From: Echria macrotheca
Lineage: Eukaryota > Ascomycota > Sordariomycetes > Sordariales > Schizotheciaceae
Assembly: GCA_030411725.1 (NCBI GenBank)
Contig: MU839830.1
Coordinates: 1,612,001 to 1,676,000 of the forward strand
Direction of reading: 5' to 3'
DNA length: 64,000 nucleotides
Shown: positions 21,474 to 33,722 of the stretch, one piece after another
How positions within the stretch are numbered: the first letter of the stretch is position 1
Layout: each line of letters opens with the position of its first letter
Position numbers and translations under genes: made by a program
Notes under the pieces: generated by a model
The model's input: only the letters and a program-made list of their open reading frames with translations
What the model was told of the DNA's origin: nothing
Databases searched by the model: none

Positions 21474-24400
21474 TTACCGCCTGGCGCGCTCAATAGCCGC
21501 CGCGCTCAGGGCGTTACTGGATCCTACTCTATCCACACCCGTCGCCACAACGCCATTAGACGGCGCCGGCGTGCTGGTTCGCGTCGGCGGCGCCGATCGG
21601 TTGTGCTGCATGTGCGCTCGGACAAGGTGACCCGCCGCCAGGGCACTGCACAGAGACAGTTCGCCCGCGAGCGTGGCCGCGGCCACGATGCGGGCCAGTC
21701 TCCGTGCGTTATCGCCGGGGCTCGTCGGGTGCGGCCCCCGGACTCCCAACATATCGAGCATGGCCCCCTGGGGCTCGAGAATCGTGCCTCCGCCGAGCGT
21801 GCCGACCTCGAGCGACGGCATCGACACCGAGATCTGTAGGGACCCGCGGAGACTACACCTGTTAGCTAGTGCCTTGCACACACACAGCGGGGCTGACTTA
21901 CTTCTTCATAATGGTAATACAATTGGCACTCTCCACCACCTGTGCCGGGTCTTGACCAGTCGCCAAAAAGATGGCCGCCACGATGTTCGCCGCATGGGCA
22001 TTAAAGCCACCCATGGCGCCCGCCATGGCCGAACCAATGAGGTTCTTGTTGACGTTCAACGACACCATGCTGTCGACATCGGTCTTGAGCACGCTCTTGA
22101 CGACATCACCTGGGATGATAGCTTCCGCAACGACGCTCTTGCCACGACCGTCGATCCAGTTGATGGCTGCCGATTTCTTGTCCGTGCAATAGTTGCCGCT
22201 GACCGATACAATGTCCATGTCCTCGAAGCCCTCGTTCATCATGACGCTCAGCGCGTGCTCGACGCCCTTGGAGATCATGTTCATACCCATGGCATCGCCC
22301 GTCGTGGTCTTGAACCGGATATACAGATTGGTTCCGGCAAGAGCCGTCTTCATGGTCTCGAGACGGGCGAATCGGCTTGTCGAGTTGAACGCCTTCTTCA
22401 TCACAGACTGCCCCTTCTCCGAGTCAAGCCAGAGCTTGGCCGCGCCGGCTCTCTCAAGAGTCTCGAAAGTCACGCACGGGCCACGCGTCATGCCATCAGC
22501 CGTGAGAACCGTCACGGCGCCACCGCCCGAGTTGATAGCCTTGCAGCCTCGGCTGGTGCTGGCAACCAGGACACCTTCTGTCGTAGCCATGGGGATGAAG
22601 TAGCTTTGGCCGTCAATAACCAGAGGTCCAGCAACGCCGACGGGAAGCGGCATATAGCCGATGACATTCTCGCAGCATGCTCCGTGAACTTGTGCCCAGT
22701 TGTAGCCTTCGTACGGGAGTTTGGACCGGGAGAGGACGTTGGTAAGATCAGAAGTCGCCTTCGTCCGCGAAATGATGGCCCGGCGGACCTTGACAGCGCG
22801 AGTGAAATCCTTGAGCGTCTTCTCCAGAGCATAGCCAGGAATCTTGCCACGCAGCGACAGAGCAATGATCTCTTCATCGCTCAGCTCGTGGGCGCGCTTA
22901 TCCGCTAGCATCTTTTCCATCTCTTCCTTGGTGCGCACAACCGTAGGCTGCTCGGGTGCCGGGGCAGATGGCTCTAGACGATCACCCTCATCGTCTGTCA
23001 ACGCAGGCGTCACCGGAGCAGCCGGTGTCCGTGGGGGTGTCGCCCTCATGTATTCGCCCAATGGAAGAGTGGCCGATTCAGTATCGTTGAACGTCTGGGC
23101 CCGAGCGAGCTCCTGAGGATCGATGGGGTGTTCGGAGACGTTTGGATCCTTGATACCCCATCTCGCCACATTAAAGAGATAACCGTTCAGTACCACGCTC
23201 AAGGCGAGTGCAACAACAATCCACTTGGACAGGATGGGGTCCTCCATGCTCTTGAGGATACTGCCGACCATTCGGCCGCCAACGCCGTAGCCACCAAGAT
23301 CCCCCAGGTCGTCTTCCTGCTTAACGGGAAGCTCATAATGCACAGAGGGAAACTCGAGTTCGTATCGGACAGGGGTGAGAACCGTGACGACAATTTCGCG
23401 GCCATCGGCCCTGGCATTTTCCAAAATGATATCGAGCCCATTAGAGGCAACCTTGAACGGATCAACAGGAGGCGATGTTACAACGCCACCCAGGCCACGG
23501 GCCCAGGAGGAGATGCCAGAGATCGAGTTCGCACTGCGGAATGGGATCGAGCACAGGTTCAGTGCGTTGATGAGGAAGAAGCCCGAGACCATCAGAACCT
23601 TAAACTTGGGGATGTGAGCGCTCTTGAGCTGGCGGCCGAAAATGGTGGTGCCCGGTTGGTCCTGGCCATCAGCCCTCGGCCAATCGTTGCTCTGGGCCAC
23701 ATTCTCGGCCACACGGCGGCTGACGCCGTCATCCTCCAGCGCCCTGCGCATCTCGACATGCCGCTTGATCCGGTTGATCTCCAGCTTGATGCAAAGAATG
23801 GCCGAGTAAAACGAGAACAAAAGGATGCAGTCAAAGAAAAGGATCCAGGCGGCGAGGAAGCAGAATTGTTGCAGACCGCCCTGAACGCCAGACGCGGCAC
23901 CCAGGACGAGAATGCCAACCTCAATGGCGTAGTCCTTGACGATATCATAACCCTTCTCCCGGATGGCAACACCGATGGCGGACTGGATCACGCTCGAGGA
24001 GCCCTCCGACTTTTTGGCGGCCCTGGGCGCGTCGGCGTCGGACGGCCGACGGTGCTCGATGGCATGAGACAACACAGCCCGGGTCAGGACAATATTCTTC
24101 TCGAACCCGATCGTCACGACTAAAAATGGCAGGCCCTCGGACAGCAGCACCATCGAGATGGGAACGCCCAGTTTCGTCGTAACAAAGAGACCAAACAGGA
24201 ATGCGAAAAGCGAAGAGAAGATGACGCTCGTCGCCAGCCAAAAGTTGGAGCCCATCCGACGCATCGACAGGAACAGCGACACGAAGGTGAGGTGCATCGA
24301 GATGTAGCCCAGCGCCATGATAACAATGTCTAGGGTCTCGGCGTTCTTGAGCAAGTCCATAAACTCGTCCCAGGCGTTGTGCGCCCATCTGGCAAGACTG

Positions 24401-25065
24401 CTCCTGGTCTGCACCCTGGCAGCCTTCATGATCCACATCTTCTTCTCCCGGCCATGCTGCTCCGTCTCGTGCGCCTCCTGCGAGGGGATCTCGTTCGGGA
24501 TCTCTTGTGCGAGGGAGAGAAATTCGGGCGCCTGGGCATACGGAACGGCGAAAGCCAGAGCGCTGTCCTGGGAGTAGGCATTGAACGAGTTTGTTGTCGA
24601 CGGCAGGGACAGAATCGAGAGGTTTTGAGGAATCGGCACCGTGTCTACTAGGGGAGGTGTGCCGGGCACATCGGCGGACGTAGAGTCGGGGAATACGAGG
24701 GTTAGGAGGGCGAGGTGGTCGGCATTCTTGGGTATCGCGGCCTCGTCGAAACTTTGCCAGTTCCAGGCCGTGTCGGGACCGGCCCGGAGCCTTCTGCTGC
24801 CCTCGGCAAGCGAGGACCAGTCGGCTTTCCTCACGCTCCGAGTGGCATCAAAAAGGCTCTCCTCCAGCAATCCGATGTACGTGGAACTCGCTAACAAGGC
24901 AACGACGACGATCGTGTGGATCGGATGCGACGATGTGATCTTGGAGAGGGCCTGGAGGAACGGCGTGACTTTCTTGTTGAGCCACGATGGCGCTGCGACT
25001 TGGGAGGCGGGCTGCTCTCCCCTAAACCGCGAGGGCAGGAGGTTCGACGCGAGCGTGGTCGCCAT
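21474..25065 (-). CDS. HMG1: HMG-CoA reductase
   Basis: Exons 25065-21902 and 21852-21474 (49-nt intron) give 1180 aa, normal for fungal enzymes. The TAG acceptor at 21853 restores the conserved ITIMKN/LRGSLQISVSMPS junction. It reduces HMG-CoA to mevalonate with NADPH, the rate-limiting step of sterol and isoprenoid synthesis, in the ER membrane. The N-terminal half has several TM segments including a sterol-sensing-type region (SLFLSMRRMGSNFWLATS onward). The C-terminal catalytic domain shows ENVIGYMPLPVGVAGP, DAMGMNM, DKKSAAINWIDGRGK, GTLGGGT and the catalytic His of AAGHLVRAH. The nearby HNRS matches the place where the AMPK-regulated Ser lies in animal enzymes. The frame stays open upstream to 25305, and the start at 25065 (MATTLASNLLPSRF) is a choice. 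Confidence 0.95.
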
Positions 25066-26801
25066 GATCGTGAGGAGTGTGGAGTGCTTGAGCGGATCAG
25101 CGGGACGCGCGGCGCATCGAACGGACAGCTTGGGTGGTAGCCCGGTTTCTACAAATTCTTGTAAGCCATAGGAAACAGAGTGGCCGCACGTCGGGCAGGC
25201 CGAAATGCGAATCTCCAAGTGCTGGCACATCCCGCAAGTCGGAGGCGGTCCACGAATCCTCGGTGGAGAGGTTAGAATAGAGAACAGGCTACCTACTAGT
25301 ACCAATTGGCAGCTAACGGAGCCGCGGCAGAAAGCTTGCGCTAGACGTCAGGTCTCTGCGCTGTCTCAGGACCTCAGGACGTCACTTTGCTGCAGGCCAG
25401 AGCTGTCACACCAGAGTCGTCCGCCACCAGCGGTAGATGTGGGATGGGCCTTCTGCCTCGGCGAAAGTTTTGGGACTGTGGGCGGATGCGCAAATCGAAC
25501 GAGCTGCCGGTGGCTGCAAATGCCGTCAGGTTGACAGCTGCCGTCGCAAAATGCCCCAGGAGGAGGCGGACAATGTTGAATTGGGCGACTGGCTCGAAAT
25601 CCGGCAGCGTCGAGGACCGTCAGGGAAATGGAGAAAGAAGAGAGGAATTTCGCACGATAGGCAACACGGGCCACGGCCGTTCTTTTGCAGCAGGCCGCCC
25701 CGGCGGGAAAGCTCCAGAAGCAGCCCCATTTTCAAGCGACCCCGGTTCCCAAATTTCGTCCTTAGACCCGACAGCCCCCCTTTCACGATCCACTCTTTCA
25801 CCAGCATCACTGCCTTACACCTCTGTCTGCTTCTTCTTATTGGTGTTTCCTTTGGCCGTTTTTTTCTCTTTTTTGCCTCTTCCCCCCCTACGAGATCCGT
25901 AGGGTCGTCATGAGGCTCGTTGGGAGAGCCGAAGCCCGAAGCCCGATTTCTCTTCTTCGGGTCGAGGCGGTCAGCATTTTGGGCAAAGTCGCCGTTGCAC
26001 GGATTCCCCTGCCGGGCCAGGGTCCGATCCGATTGTCCCCCACCAATTTTTTTCTTGATATTGTCGTCGATCGTCGTTTGTCTCCAGCATCGCGCCTTTC
26101 TTTCTCCTGCCAGGTCCAATGACCTCACCAAAAGGTTCCTTGTTACCCGGCAGGTCGTCGACCAAGGTCAATTGGCGAGGCCAAGGCAGCAGCAACAACG
26201 GGACGGCAGAAGCGCATTGTCACGGTAGATTTCGCTTGCCCCTATCCTGCACCCCACTTGTTGACGGGATGGGTGACGAGAAGAGGCTGGGCGCAATCAA
26301 TCGACGATAACGTTATCGCGGCTTGGCATCGCAAAGCTGCGCTGCAAAATGCAGAACCTACACTAAAGCAAACAGGAAGCTGGGGCCAACTTCGTCTGGA
26401 AGGTGGTTCGGGAAGCGAGCTCGGGATCCGAACAGCTTCATGTCCAAAGCCGTTGCATTTGTTTCAGATGAAATGCTTCTTGTGGATGTCTCCGGATTTT
26501 CTCTGCATCCTGCGGTTTCACCGTTGCGAAGTGGTGGGACGAAAGATGGCGAAGTTGGTGGAGCGGTCTGCCGGCACATGGTGATCGGCACTTCAACCCT
26601 AACCCTTGGCTTATCTTATCGGACGATGCCCCTCATCCACGGTGCGTGAAGGTCTGGAACCTCTGGGACCTGTCTAGAGAAGCACAAGCCGGAAGAAGAT
26701 GGTCACATTGTGTCCTCGTTGTAATACAAAAGAAATTCATCAGGACTTACAGCCCGGCTAATCAGCCAGTTGCTCGGCGAGGGATATTGAGAAGAGTCAC
26801 G
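25066..26801. other. Divergent promoter region, HMG-CoA reductase and nicotinamidase
   Basis: 1.7 kb between two divergently transcribed genes. From 25305 to 25066 the minus strand is in frame with HMG-CoA reductase and could encode an extension. A CT-rich tract on the plus strand (about 25780-25900) resembles fungal core promoters. No separate gene is supported. Confidence 0.5.
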
Positions 26802-27773
26802 ATGGCAGACACACCAGAACCCCGCTTCCGCCCGGCGCTCATCGTCGTCGATATGCAAGAGGACTTCTGCCCGCCTGTAAGTTTATAGTCTGTCGCTTCA
26901 TCGCAAGACCCACCGGGCATGTATACTCTCGTCGATATTCCGGCGATACAACCGCCGTCCGACGTCTTACCAACTCTGTCCCTGCAACCCTGTACCACTC
27001 ATATCTCCCCTCCCCTTCTTCAGCCCCTGCCTGTACTCCCTCTCAGACCCCTATCCCCTATCTCGATGGGTACACACTCACCGTCACAACCTCACCTTGA
27101 CCCTCACCTCACCACCACCACTAACCCAACCTCTACCCTAAAAAAGTCCGGCTCCCTAGCAGTAAAAGACGCACGCACCATAACTCCCCTTCTAAACACC
27201 CTCCTCTCCCTGCCCACCTTCGCCCTCCGCATCGGCACAAAGGACTGGCACCCACAATCCCACATCTCCTTCGCCTCCAACCACCCCGGCGCGCAACCAT
27301 TCACCTCCTTCGCGACCATCACCAACCCGTACAACCCGTCCGAGTCATACCGCACCCGCCTCTGGCCGGACCACTGCGTGCAGGACACGCCCGGCGCCGA
27401 GCTCATCCCCGAGCTGGACGTCCGCAGCCTCGACAGGATCATCGAGAAGGGGACGGATCCCCGCGTGGAGATGTACAGCGCCTTTTATGATCCGCTCAAG
27501 GCGCCGAGGGTGAGCGATAGCGGGCTTGCCGGCGTGCTCCGGGACGCTGGCATCACGCATGTCTATGTGGTCGGTCTGGCTGGCGATTACTGTGTGAGGA
27601 GCACGGCGGCTGATGCTGTGGCCGAGGGGTTTGTTACATATGTCATTGAGGAGGGTACGAAGGCTGTGGACGCCGAAGGGTGGCAGGCTTGTTGCAAGGA
27701 GATTGTCGATTCAGGGGTCCTGGTTGTGAGCAAGGATAGCCCCGAGGTGAAGCGGCTGTTTGGGACGAGCTGA
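26802..27773 (+). CDS. PNC1: Nicotinamidase
   Basis: Exon 1, 26802-26876, ends in VVDMQEDFCPP at a GTAAGT donor. Exon 2, 27147-27773, resumes with SGSLAVKDARTITP, the normal continuation in this isochorismatase-like family. The product is 233 aa. It converts nicotinamide to nicotinate for NAD+ salvage and keeps nicotinamide low for sirtuins. The catalytic residues are visible: Asp in VVDMQEDF, Lys in IIEKGTDP and Cys in GLAGDYCV. The metal site (DWHPQSH) supplies His ligands. The intron is long for this region (270 nt), with a CTAACCC branch near 27121 and an AAAAAG acceptor. A small hidden exon inside it cannot be excluded, but none is needed for the reading frame. Confidence 0.9.
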
Positions 27774-28039
27774 GACTCAAGGTTATTTTCTTCTCTTATT
27801 GTTGTTGTACCCAAGCAGATGTGTTGAATATGGCAGAGCAGCGACGATAGTTTGGGTTTGTGTAATTTGATGTATTACCTATCCTCAGGGGCAGTGGCAC
27901 GCATAACCTACTATACACACAACTATACTCACTTCTCAGTGCACTTCACAGGTACCAGATGACTTCAGACCGAAGCGACGTCGACGGCAATGTTGATCAC
28001 AACCAACTAAAACCTAGGCCAACCGCTCTGCAGACCCAT

Positions 28040-29957
28040 CTACCGACCAACCCTAATAACGCCAGCAGCAACGAGTTTCTGTATCTTGGTTCGCACGTTG
28101 GGATTCTTCATGTGCTCGGCCAATGCCGCAGGCTCCGACTGTGCTTGCTGCAGGATAGCTTGCATCACAGGGTCTTGCATGATGCCCATGATCTGAATCG
28201 AGTTAGCGGCCTGTAAGAATCGAAAGTTACGCGGTAAAACATACCTCAGGGTCACGCATCAGGCGCTCCCGCGTCTGCTCCTCGGTCTCGTTCTCGCGCG
28301 CCGCATACATGGCGGTAAATGCCTTTTGCTGTTGCTGCTCGATTTCCTTGGCGTTGGCACCGTTGTGATACTCGTTGTCAATGTTGTGGGCTTCCGTGCA
28401 GGCGTCAACACACTTGCTGTACTCGCGCATGCCGTAGTAAACCTGCGCCTTACGGATGTAGGCGCGGATGAACTTCGGGTCCTTCTTGATGGCAGTGTTG
28501 CAGTCCTCCAGGGCGCTGGGGAATTCAAGCAATTTAGTGAATGCCGCAGCACGGTTGCTGTAGCCTCGCGGGTCATCCGGAGCGCGCTTGATCATCTCCG
28601 TATAGGCCGCCACGGCACCGGGCCAGTCTGACTCCTTGAACTTCTTGTTGCCCTCCTCCCGAGCCTCCTCAGCCTTGGCGGGATCGATGTAGGCCTTGCG
28701 AGCAGCTTCGATCTTGTTACGCTCGGCAGTTCTGACTTTGGTGACGACCTCGGGTGTTCGGTGTTCACGCAACGACATGTTGTAGTAATCGATGGCTTTA
28801 GTGAGGTCGCCCAACTTCTCATAAGCTGTACCGATACGGGCGTAGGACTTGGCGATGATCTTGAAGTCTGCGTATAGGTTCCGGCCCTCCTCGACAGCCT
28901 TGGTACAAGTGTCGATGCAGGCCTGGTAGTCGCCCTTCTCGAAATAGGCAGCACCCAGGTTGTTGAGGTAGGTAATGTCCTTGTAAAGGTCCCAAGCGGC
29001 CTGGTAGTGCTTGATGGCCTCGTCGAATTGGCGCTTCTTGTAGCATTCTGTGCCCAGAGCCTTCTCCTTGTCGGCCGCCTCCTTTGCCTTCTTCTTTTCC
29101 AAAGCTTCTTCATCTTCAGGCTCAGGCTCGGGTGTCGGCGTCTTCTTGGCTGGCTCCGGCTTCTTGGCGGCCGGCGCATCCGGCATCTGGACGTCCTCCT
29201 CCGGCTCTGCTCTTGAGCCAGACGCACCAGGTATATCGCCAGCCATATCCATATCCACACCCATGAGTACGCCGAGAACCTGAATCATCCTAGGGTCGCT
29301 AAAGAGATCTTGTGCGTTCTTCGGGTTCGATTTTATAGACTGCAGCTTCGCCATGAAGGCTGGGTCGGCGAGGTACGGAGCGGTCTTTGGGTTCTTGGCA
29401 AGCTTTTGAAGCAGATTGGGGTCGCTGAACATCTGGCCGATTCCACCGGAAGGATCGCCGAACGGGCCTCCTGTGTAGAGTTAGACATTGTGATCTCGGT
29501 TGGATTGAGCAAACTTTACCTGCTCCAGCCTCCTGCTCCATTGCCCTCTGGACAGAAGCAAGGTCGTTCTTCATGCCGGCATTGTTTGGATCGAGCTTGA
29601 GGCCCTCCTCGTATGCATCGTTCGCCCCAAGCAAATCTCCTTTTCCAAACAGAGCGGTGCCTTTGCGACCCCAGCCTTTGGGCCAGTCGGGCTTGATCTC
29701 TGTCGTCTTCTCGGCATCCTTCAAAGCATTGTCCCACTCCTTCTTCGAAGCATAGGCAGCTGACCGATTGCTATAAAGGATGTGGTTACCGGGGTCGAGA
29801 GCAATGGCCTGGGTAAACTTGTCGCTATGATATTATTAGTGCGCCGGCCGCATGAGGCTATTTGAGTGTGCAGTGGTCTGACTTACATGGCCTCGTCGAA
29901 GTTCTTCGCGGCAATGGCCTTGTTGCCAAGAGCTTTGAGCTCGTCAGCGGTCGACAT
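28040..29957 (-). CDS. STI1: Hsp90/Hsp70 co-chaperone STI1 (HOP)
   Basis: Exons 29957-29887, 29824-29520, 29470-28245 and 28192-28040 give 584 aa, close to yeast Sti1. All introns (62, 49 and 52 nt) have good branch sites. Order: TPR1 (about 1-115, starting ADELKALGNKAIAAKNFDEAI), a first STI1/DP domain (about 130-200, FSDPNLLQKLAKNP), a Pro/Glu/Lys linker, TPR2A (about 265-380), TPR2B (about 395-505), and a C-terminal DP2 domain (IMGIMQDPVMQAILQQ). The protein bridges Hsp70 and Hsp90 through their C-terminal EEVD motifs and holds Hsp90 open for client loading, in the cytosol. Its 3' end converges with the nicotinamidase gene. Confidence 0.96.
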
Positions 29958-32077
29958 GTTGGAAGCGCAGAGACGGATTTGGGGTGTTGGTAGAGTATCT
30001 GTGAGGCGAAAGGATTCTTGGGACTTGTCGGAGACGTTGGATCGTTGAGGTTTGGAAGAAAGGCCAGGCTGAAGCTGAAGAAATCCAGAGACCGATGCGC
30101 AAACCGCGTGGAAAGCTCCAGACCTTCGATGTCTTTCGATGGGAATCCGAGCTCCTGATTGGATGATTCTAGGCAGCTCCCGCTTTCGATGTGGGGTAAG
30201 GCCTGAGAGTGGGGCGCGGGGCTTGCGGCTCCCCACCATCGACAAGCCTTAGGCCGAAGCGCAACTCTAACAGCACAACTCCCACAGCATTTCACGACTT
30301 CAACATACGATAAATGCCGGTTTTCGACGAACTGCGAATATCCTCGCCATGATGCATCAACCTGACTGGATTTAGTTAACTTCAATTTTTCGTTTATTCC
30401 CAAATGTACCTGATCTAGCTCGGTAGTATCCCCGGATCTCATCAATCGAAAGCAACGTCATAATTGATCTCCGGGTATTCCGTATTCGGTCGAAACAAGC
30501 ACGCCGGCGACAGTCTTCAATAAAGGAAACCTCATCGCCATCATGACTGCGGCTACAATTGATGCAACGTTGTTGCATCACCGGGATGGCCGATGACTGA
30601 AGCCCATCGGTGGCGTCGGTTCCAGAACCATTCTGAGCCAGCAAATACATAAACATCATGGCCCGACGAAATCCTTCACGCGACGGCGTTCAGCCTCGCG
30701 TTCTCGACATTTGTCAGGGCATCCCGCCGATTCTCCGCCGGCGTCCGGCCTGTGTTGGCGAACACTCGTCTTAGTCATTTCTTGGCTCAGGAACACGCGT
30801 TGACTGGAGCATCCAGCGCAAACTCCGACCAGTGTTTGGGCTACGGCTAGATCCTTCTGCCGCTTATTGTGGTAGCCTGGCATGAATACGATTCCAGCTG
30901 TTCAGCGGCCGACCAAGCGCTGATCTTCGAGAACCGCACGAACCGTCAGTGAAGACGGCGGCTGCGAGCGGCAAAATGGCGGCTCTGTAGCGCGAGTTGG
31001 TCTGACGTGATATTCACCATCTTCACAACATATGCAACATATGTGCGTACAAGGTCGAAGCGCTGCGTTTCAGTTGCTGTGGCCAATGCTGCAAAAGAAC
31101 CGTGCCTTACGGCGCCGCTAGCAGCGCGACTGACACTTCGGTTTCTCTGGCGTTTACAGACGGAATTGCCTCCTCAAGACAGGACGGCCGCGATACCACA
31201 GCTTGGGGTTAGGTTTCGTGGCTGACACCTCTCTTTCTGGGCTTAGGGCTCGAGTTAGGCTCCGTGGCGCCAAATTCTGGCTTGTGTAACTGGAAAGTGC
31301 AACATCAGGTTTGACCACGGGTACAAGTGCCAGCCCCTTGGGAGCAGGATCAATATGCACCCCAGACAACAGACGAGACATGTGCCGGTCTGTCGGTCCC
31401 CCATTCGACAGGGCGCAGCGGATTGTCCGGACTAGGCGAGAGGCTCTCGACATGCGGTGTAAGAACGCCATGTGAGGTTTAGGAGCTGTGTCGGAGGCGG
31501 CATGCATCAGCTGTTGAGGTGTGATGGCGTCGGGGGCGTGCCATTCGTTACGTCAAATTTATCTCAAGGCGAGCAGGACAATTGGCGGACTGGCCGCACC
31601 CTCCACGGCTTCGGCATATGGCGGCCTCATCGGATGGACGCACATCAATGGCCGTCACGGCCGGCGCAGGGTCTGTTTCGGGCCGCATCGAGCCCAGTCG
31701 TCAGCGTTTGCTGGCATTGCAGCCCCTCGGGGGCGAGCTGACACGCTGTGACTGCTGCGCACCAGCCAGCCACTTTCCCCAACCAAGCACCATTCAGCGC
31801 CCGGCAAATTCCAGATGTTGGTTGGCCGCCTCCAAATACCAAGTACCGGCCTCAGAACTCTAACAGTAATACACTACATATATTCCTTGGCAAGCTCACC
31901 CTGCCCTTTTGGTTGTTCTTGGCCTGATGACAGACACCTCAGGGCTTACTCAGATATGTATTTGTTGCTCCAACAGGTTTCCGAACCAAACGTGTTTGGC
32001 CGGATTTTGGCCCTTTATTAATACCTGTCTCATCCCCCCTTTTCTGTCTACACGGCAACCCGTTTACAGTCAACAAA
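29958..32077. other. Intergenic region between STI1 and the RING gene
   Basis: 2.1 kb, divergent promoters of STI1 (-) and the RING-H2 gene (+). Two abutting minus-strand frames (30883-30656 and 30659-30372) contain paired cysteines, such as CAGC and CINC, but no complete zinc motif. I treat them as unsupported. No perfect heat-shock element was found upstream of STI1 by eye. Confidence 0.45.
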
Positions 32078-32969
32078 ATGCCACCACAGTCCAACACACG
32101 GTCAGGGAGCGGGGGCAACAGCGGTCTACCCGGGGGCACCACCATTGCCATCGTTCTTATCATTGTGATACCAAGTATCCTGCTCCTGGGGCTCTGCTGT
32201 GCACGGAAGACACGCTACTTCGCCCGTCTCAGGGGGGCTCCTCCCGAGGTCCCACCACCGCCAACCCGGAGGAAACAACCAACTGTCGTGGCCGGGGAGG
32301 AGTCGTTGAAGTCCATGCCGGTCGTGCAATACGATCCCGACTTGTTTGCGGCGTCAGAAGAACGGCTAGAGGAGGGACGCGGGGGGCACACCGAGCCTAG
32401 CACGACAACGACGGTGGATGAGAAGAAGAGGAGGATACTACCTCGTCTCGAGGTCCAGGAGACACTGGCCACACTTTTCGGACGTGTTCGGACGACCTTG
32501 TTATCACTCTCCTCTCGGTTACGCCAAAGTCAAACAAGGAGTCGGCTCCCGTCGAAGAAACAGTCGGGGTCGACGTCATCCCTCGAGACACCCGAGGCCT
32601 CTTCGGCCGAGAGTAAGGCACGCACGAGGATGGCCATGCAGACTTGCGCCGTCTGTACTGAGGACTTCGTGGCGGGGGTCGATGTTCGCCAGTTGCATTG
32701 CGGTCATATTTTCCATCCGCACTGCATCGACCCGTGGCTTGTCAGCTTCGCGGCGACTTGCCCTCTCTGGTAAGCATCCTCTTCCGTCTCCATATCGTCC
32801 TTCCGCATCCCAGATTTCAGCTTCGAGGAACATTTGCTGACGATTATTCTCTGCGAACAGCCGTATCGATCTTCGCGTTCAGGAGGCCGAAGAGGGACTA
32901 CCGGAGCCCCCCAGAGCGGTCGTAGCAGGCTCCTCTCTAGCTGCGAGTCCACCAGCAGAGGTGGTATAG
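32078..32969 (+). CDS. Membrane-anchored RING-H2 protein, likely E3 ubiquitin ligase
   Basis: Exons 32078-32769 and 32861-32969 (91-nt intron, TTGCTGACG branch) give 266 aa. One TM segment lies near the N-terminus (about 21-42, IAIVLIIVIPSILLLGLCC). A long Ser/Arg/Glu-rich cytosolic region follows. The RING-H2 domain (about 188-235) has all eight ligands: CAVC, then LHCGHIFHPHCIDPWL, then CPLC. The last ligand codon is split by the intron; splicing is required to make CPLCRIDL. The architecture (short N-terminus, TM, C-terminal RING) matches fungal RING-H2 ligases of endomembranes. It should recruit an E2 and ubiquitinate membrane or nearby proteins. The substrate is unknown. Confidence 0.88.
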
Positions 32970-33722
32970 CCGCGTTCTCGTCTGGGAAGCTCACTTTCTA
33001 TGACACTTTTTCTTCGGAGCATGAATCTTTTCAAAGGCGTTCATGGCGTGGGAATCATCGACAGGACTCGGGAATCAAAATGGGATCGGAACGCATCAAG
33101 GCCGGCAAGGGTATGAGATTATGAATTGATGAGTTATGACAGTACAGATGTACCTGATAGGATAATGGCTACTTGTATTTATAGCATGGCAGGCTCCAGA
33201 GCTTGGAAAGTTGATCATTTTGATGGCATTGGACTTGGCAGTCAATATGAAGCTTGATTGCATCCATCGTCCGAGTCCCCCCTTTTTCATACACGCGAAC
33301 ATACGGACATTTACTCCCACTCACATTCACTGCCACTCACATTTACTGCCGCTCACAGCCATCGAACTGCACTCGATGCCACCACCACGTCCGGATTTTC
33401 AAACTAGCAATAGTCGAGGTATCGTATCGCACATGGAAAGCATATGGTTCTCTTGAACGAATGATGGGTTGGGTAGACGTCCCTCGGGTATCTCACCTTT
33501 CCCCATGACCTCCCCCTTCATCAATTTTCCAAACGCCGCGCTGTAGAGCCAAATACCAACCACTGAAATCAATTAAAATCCATTCTCATCATCTCCTGTT
33601 GTGAGATAGCACCTCCCCGGGCTACATATATCCTCCGCAAATCCTCCGCAAATCATGCAATTAATCTCTTAAATAAACAAAGGATATCATATTCACATAA
33701 ACAAACCACATCTTTCTCACAG
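32970..33722. other. Convergent 3' region with a short tandem repeat
   Basis: Gap between the 3' ends of the RING gene (+) and the HET gene (-). At 33311-33360 a roughly 16-nt unit (CACTCACATTTACTGC-like) is repeated about three times imperfectly. An ATCCTCCGCAA sequence is duplicated near 33629-33650. No gene seen. Confidence 0.5.

Noticed and set aside
30372..30883. Two abutting minus-strand frames with Cys pairs
   Set aside because: The Cys pairs do not build a recognisable zinc motif, and no splice signals join the frames into a credible protein.
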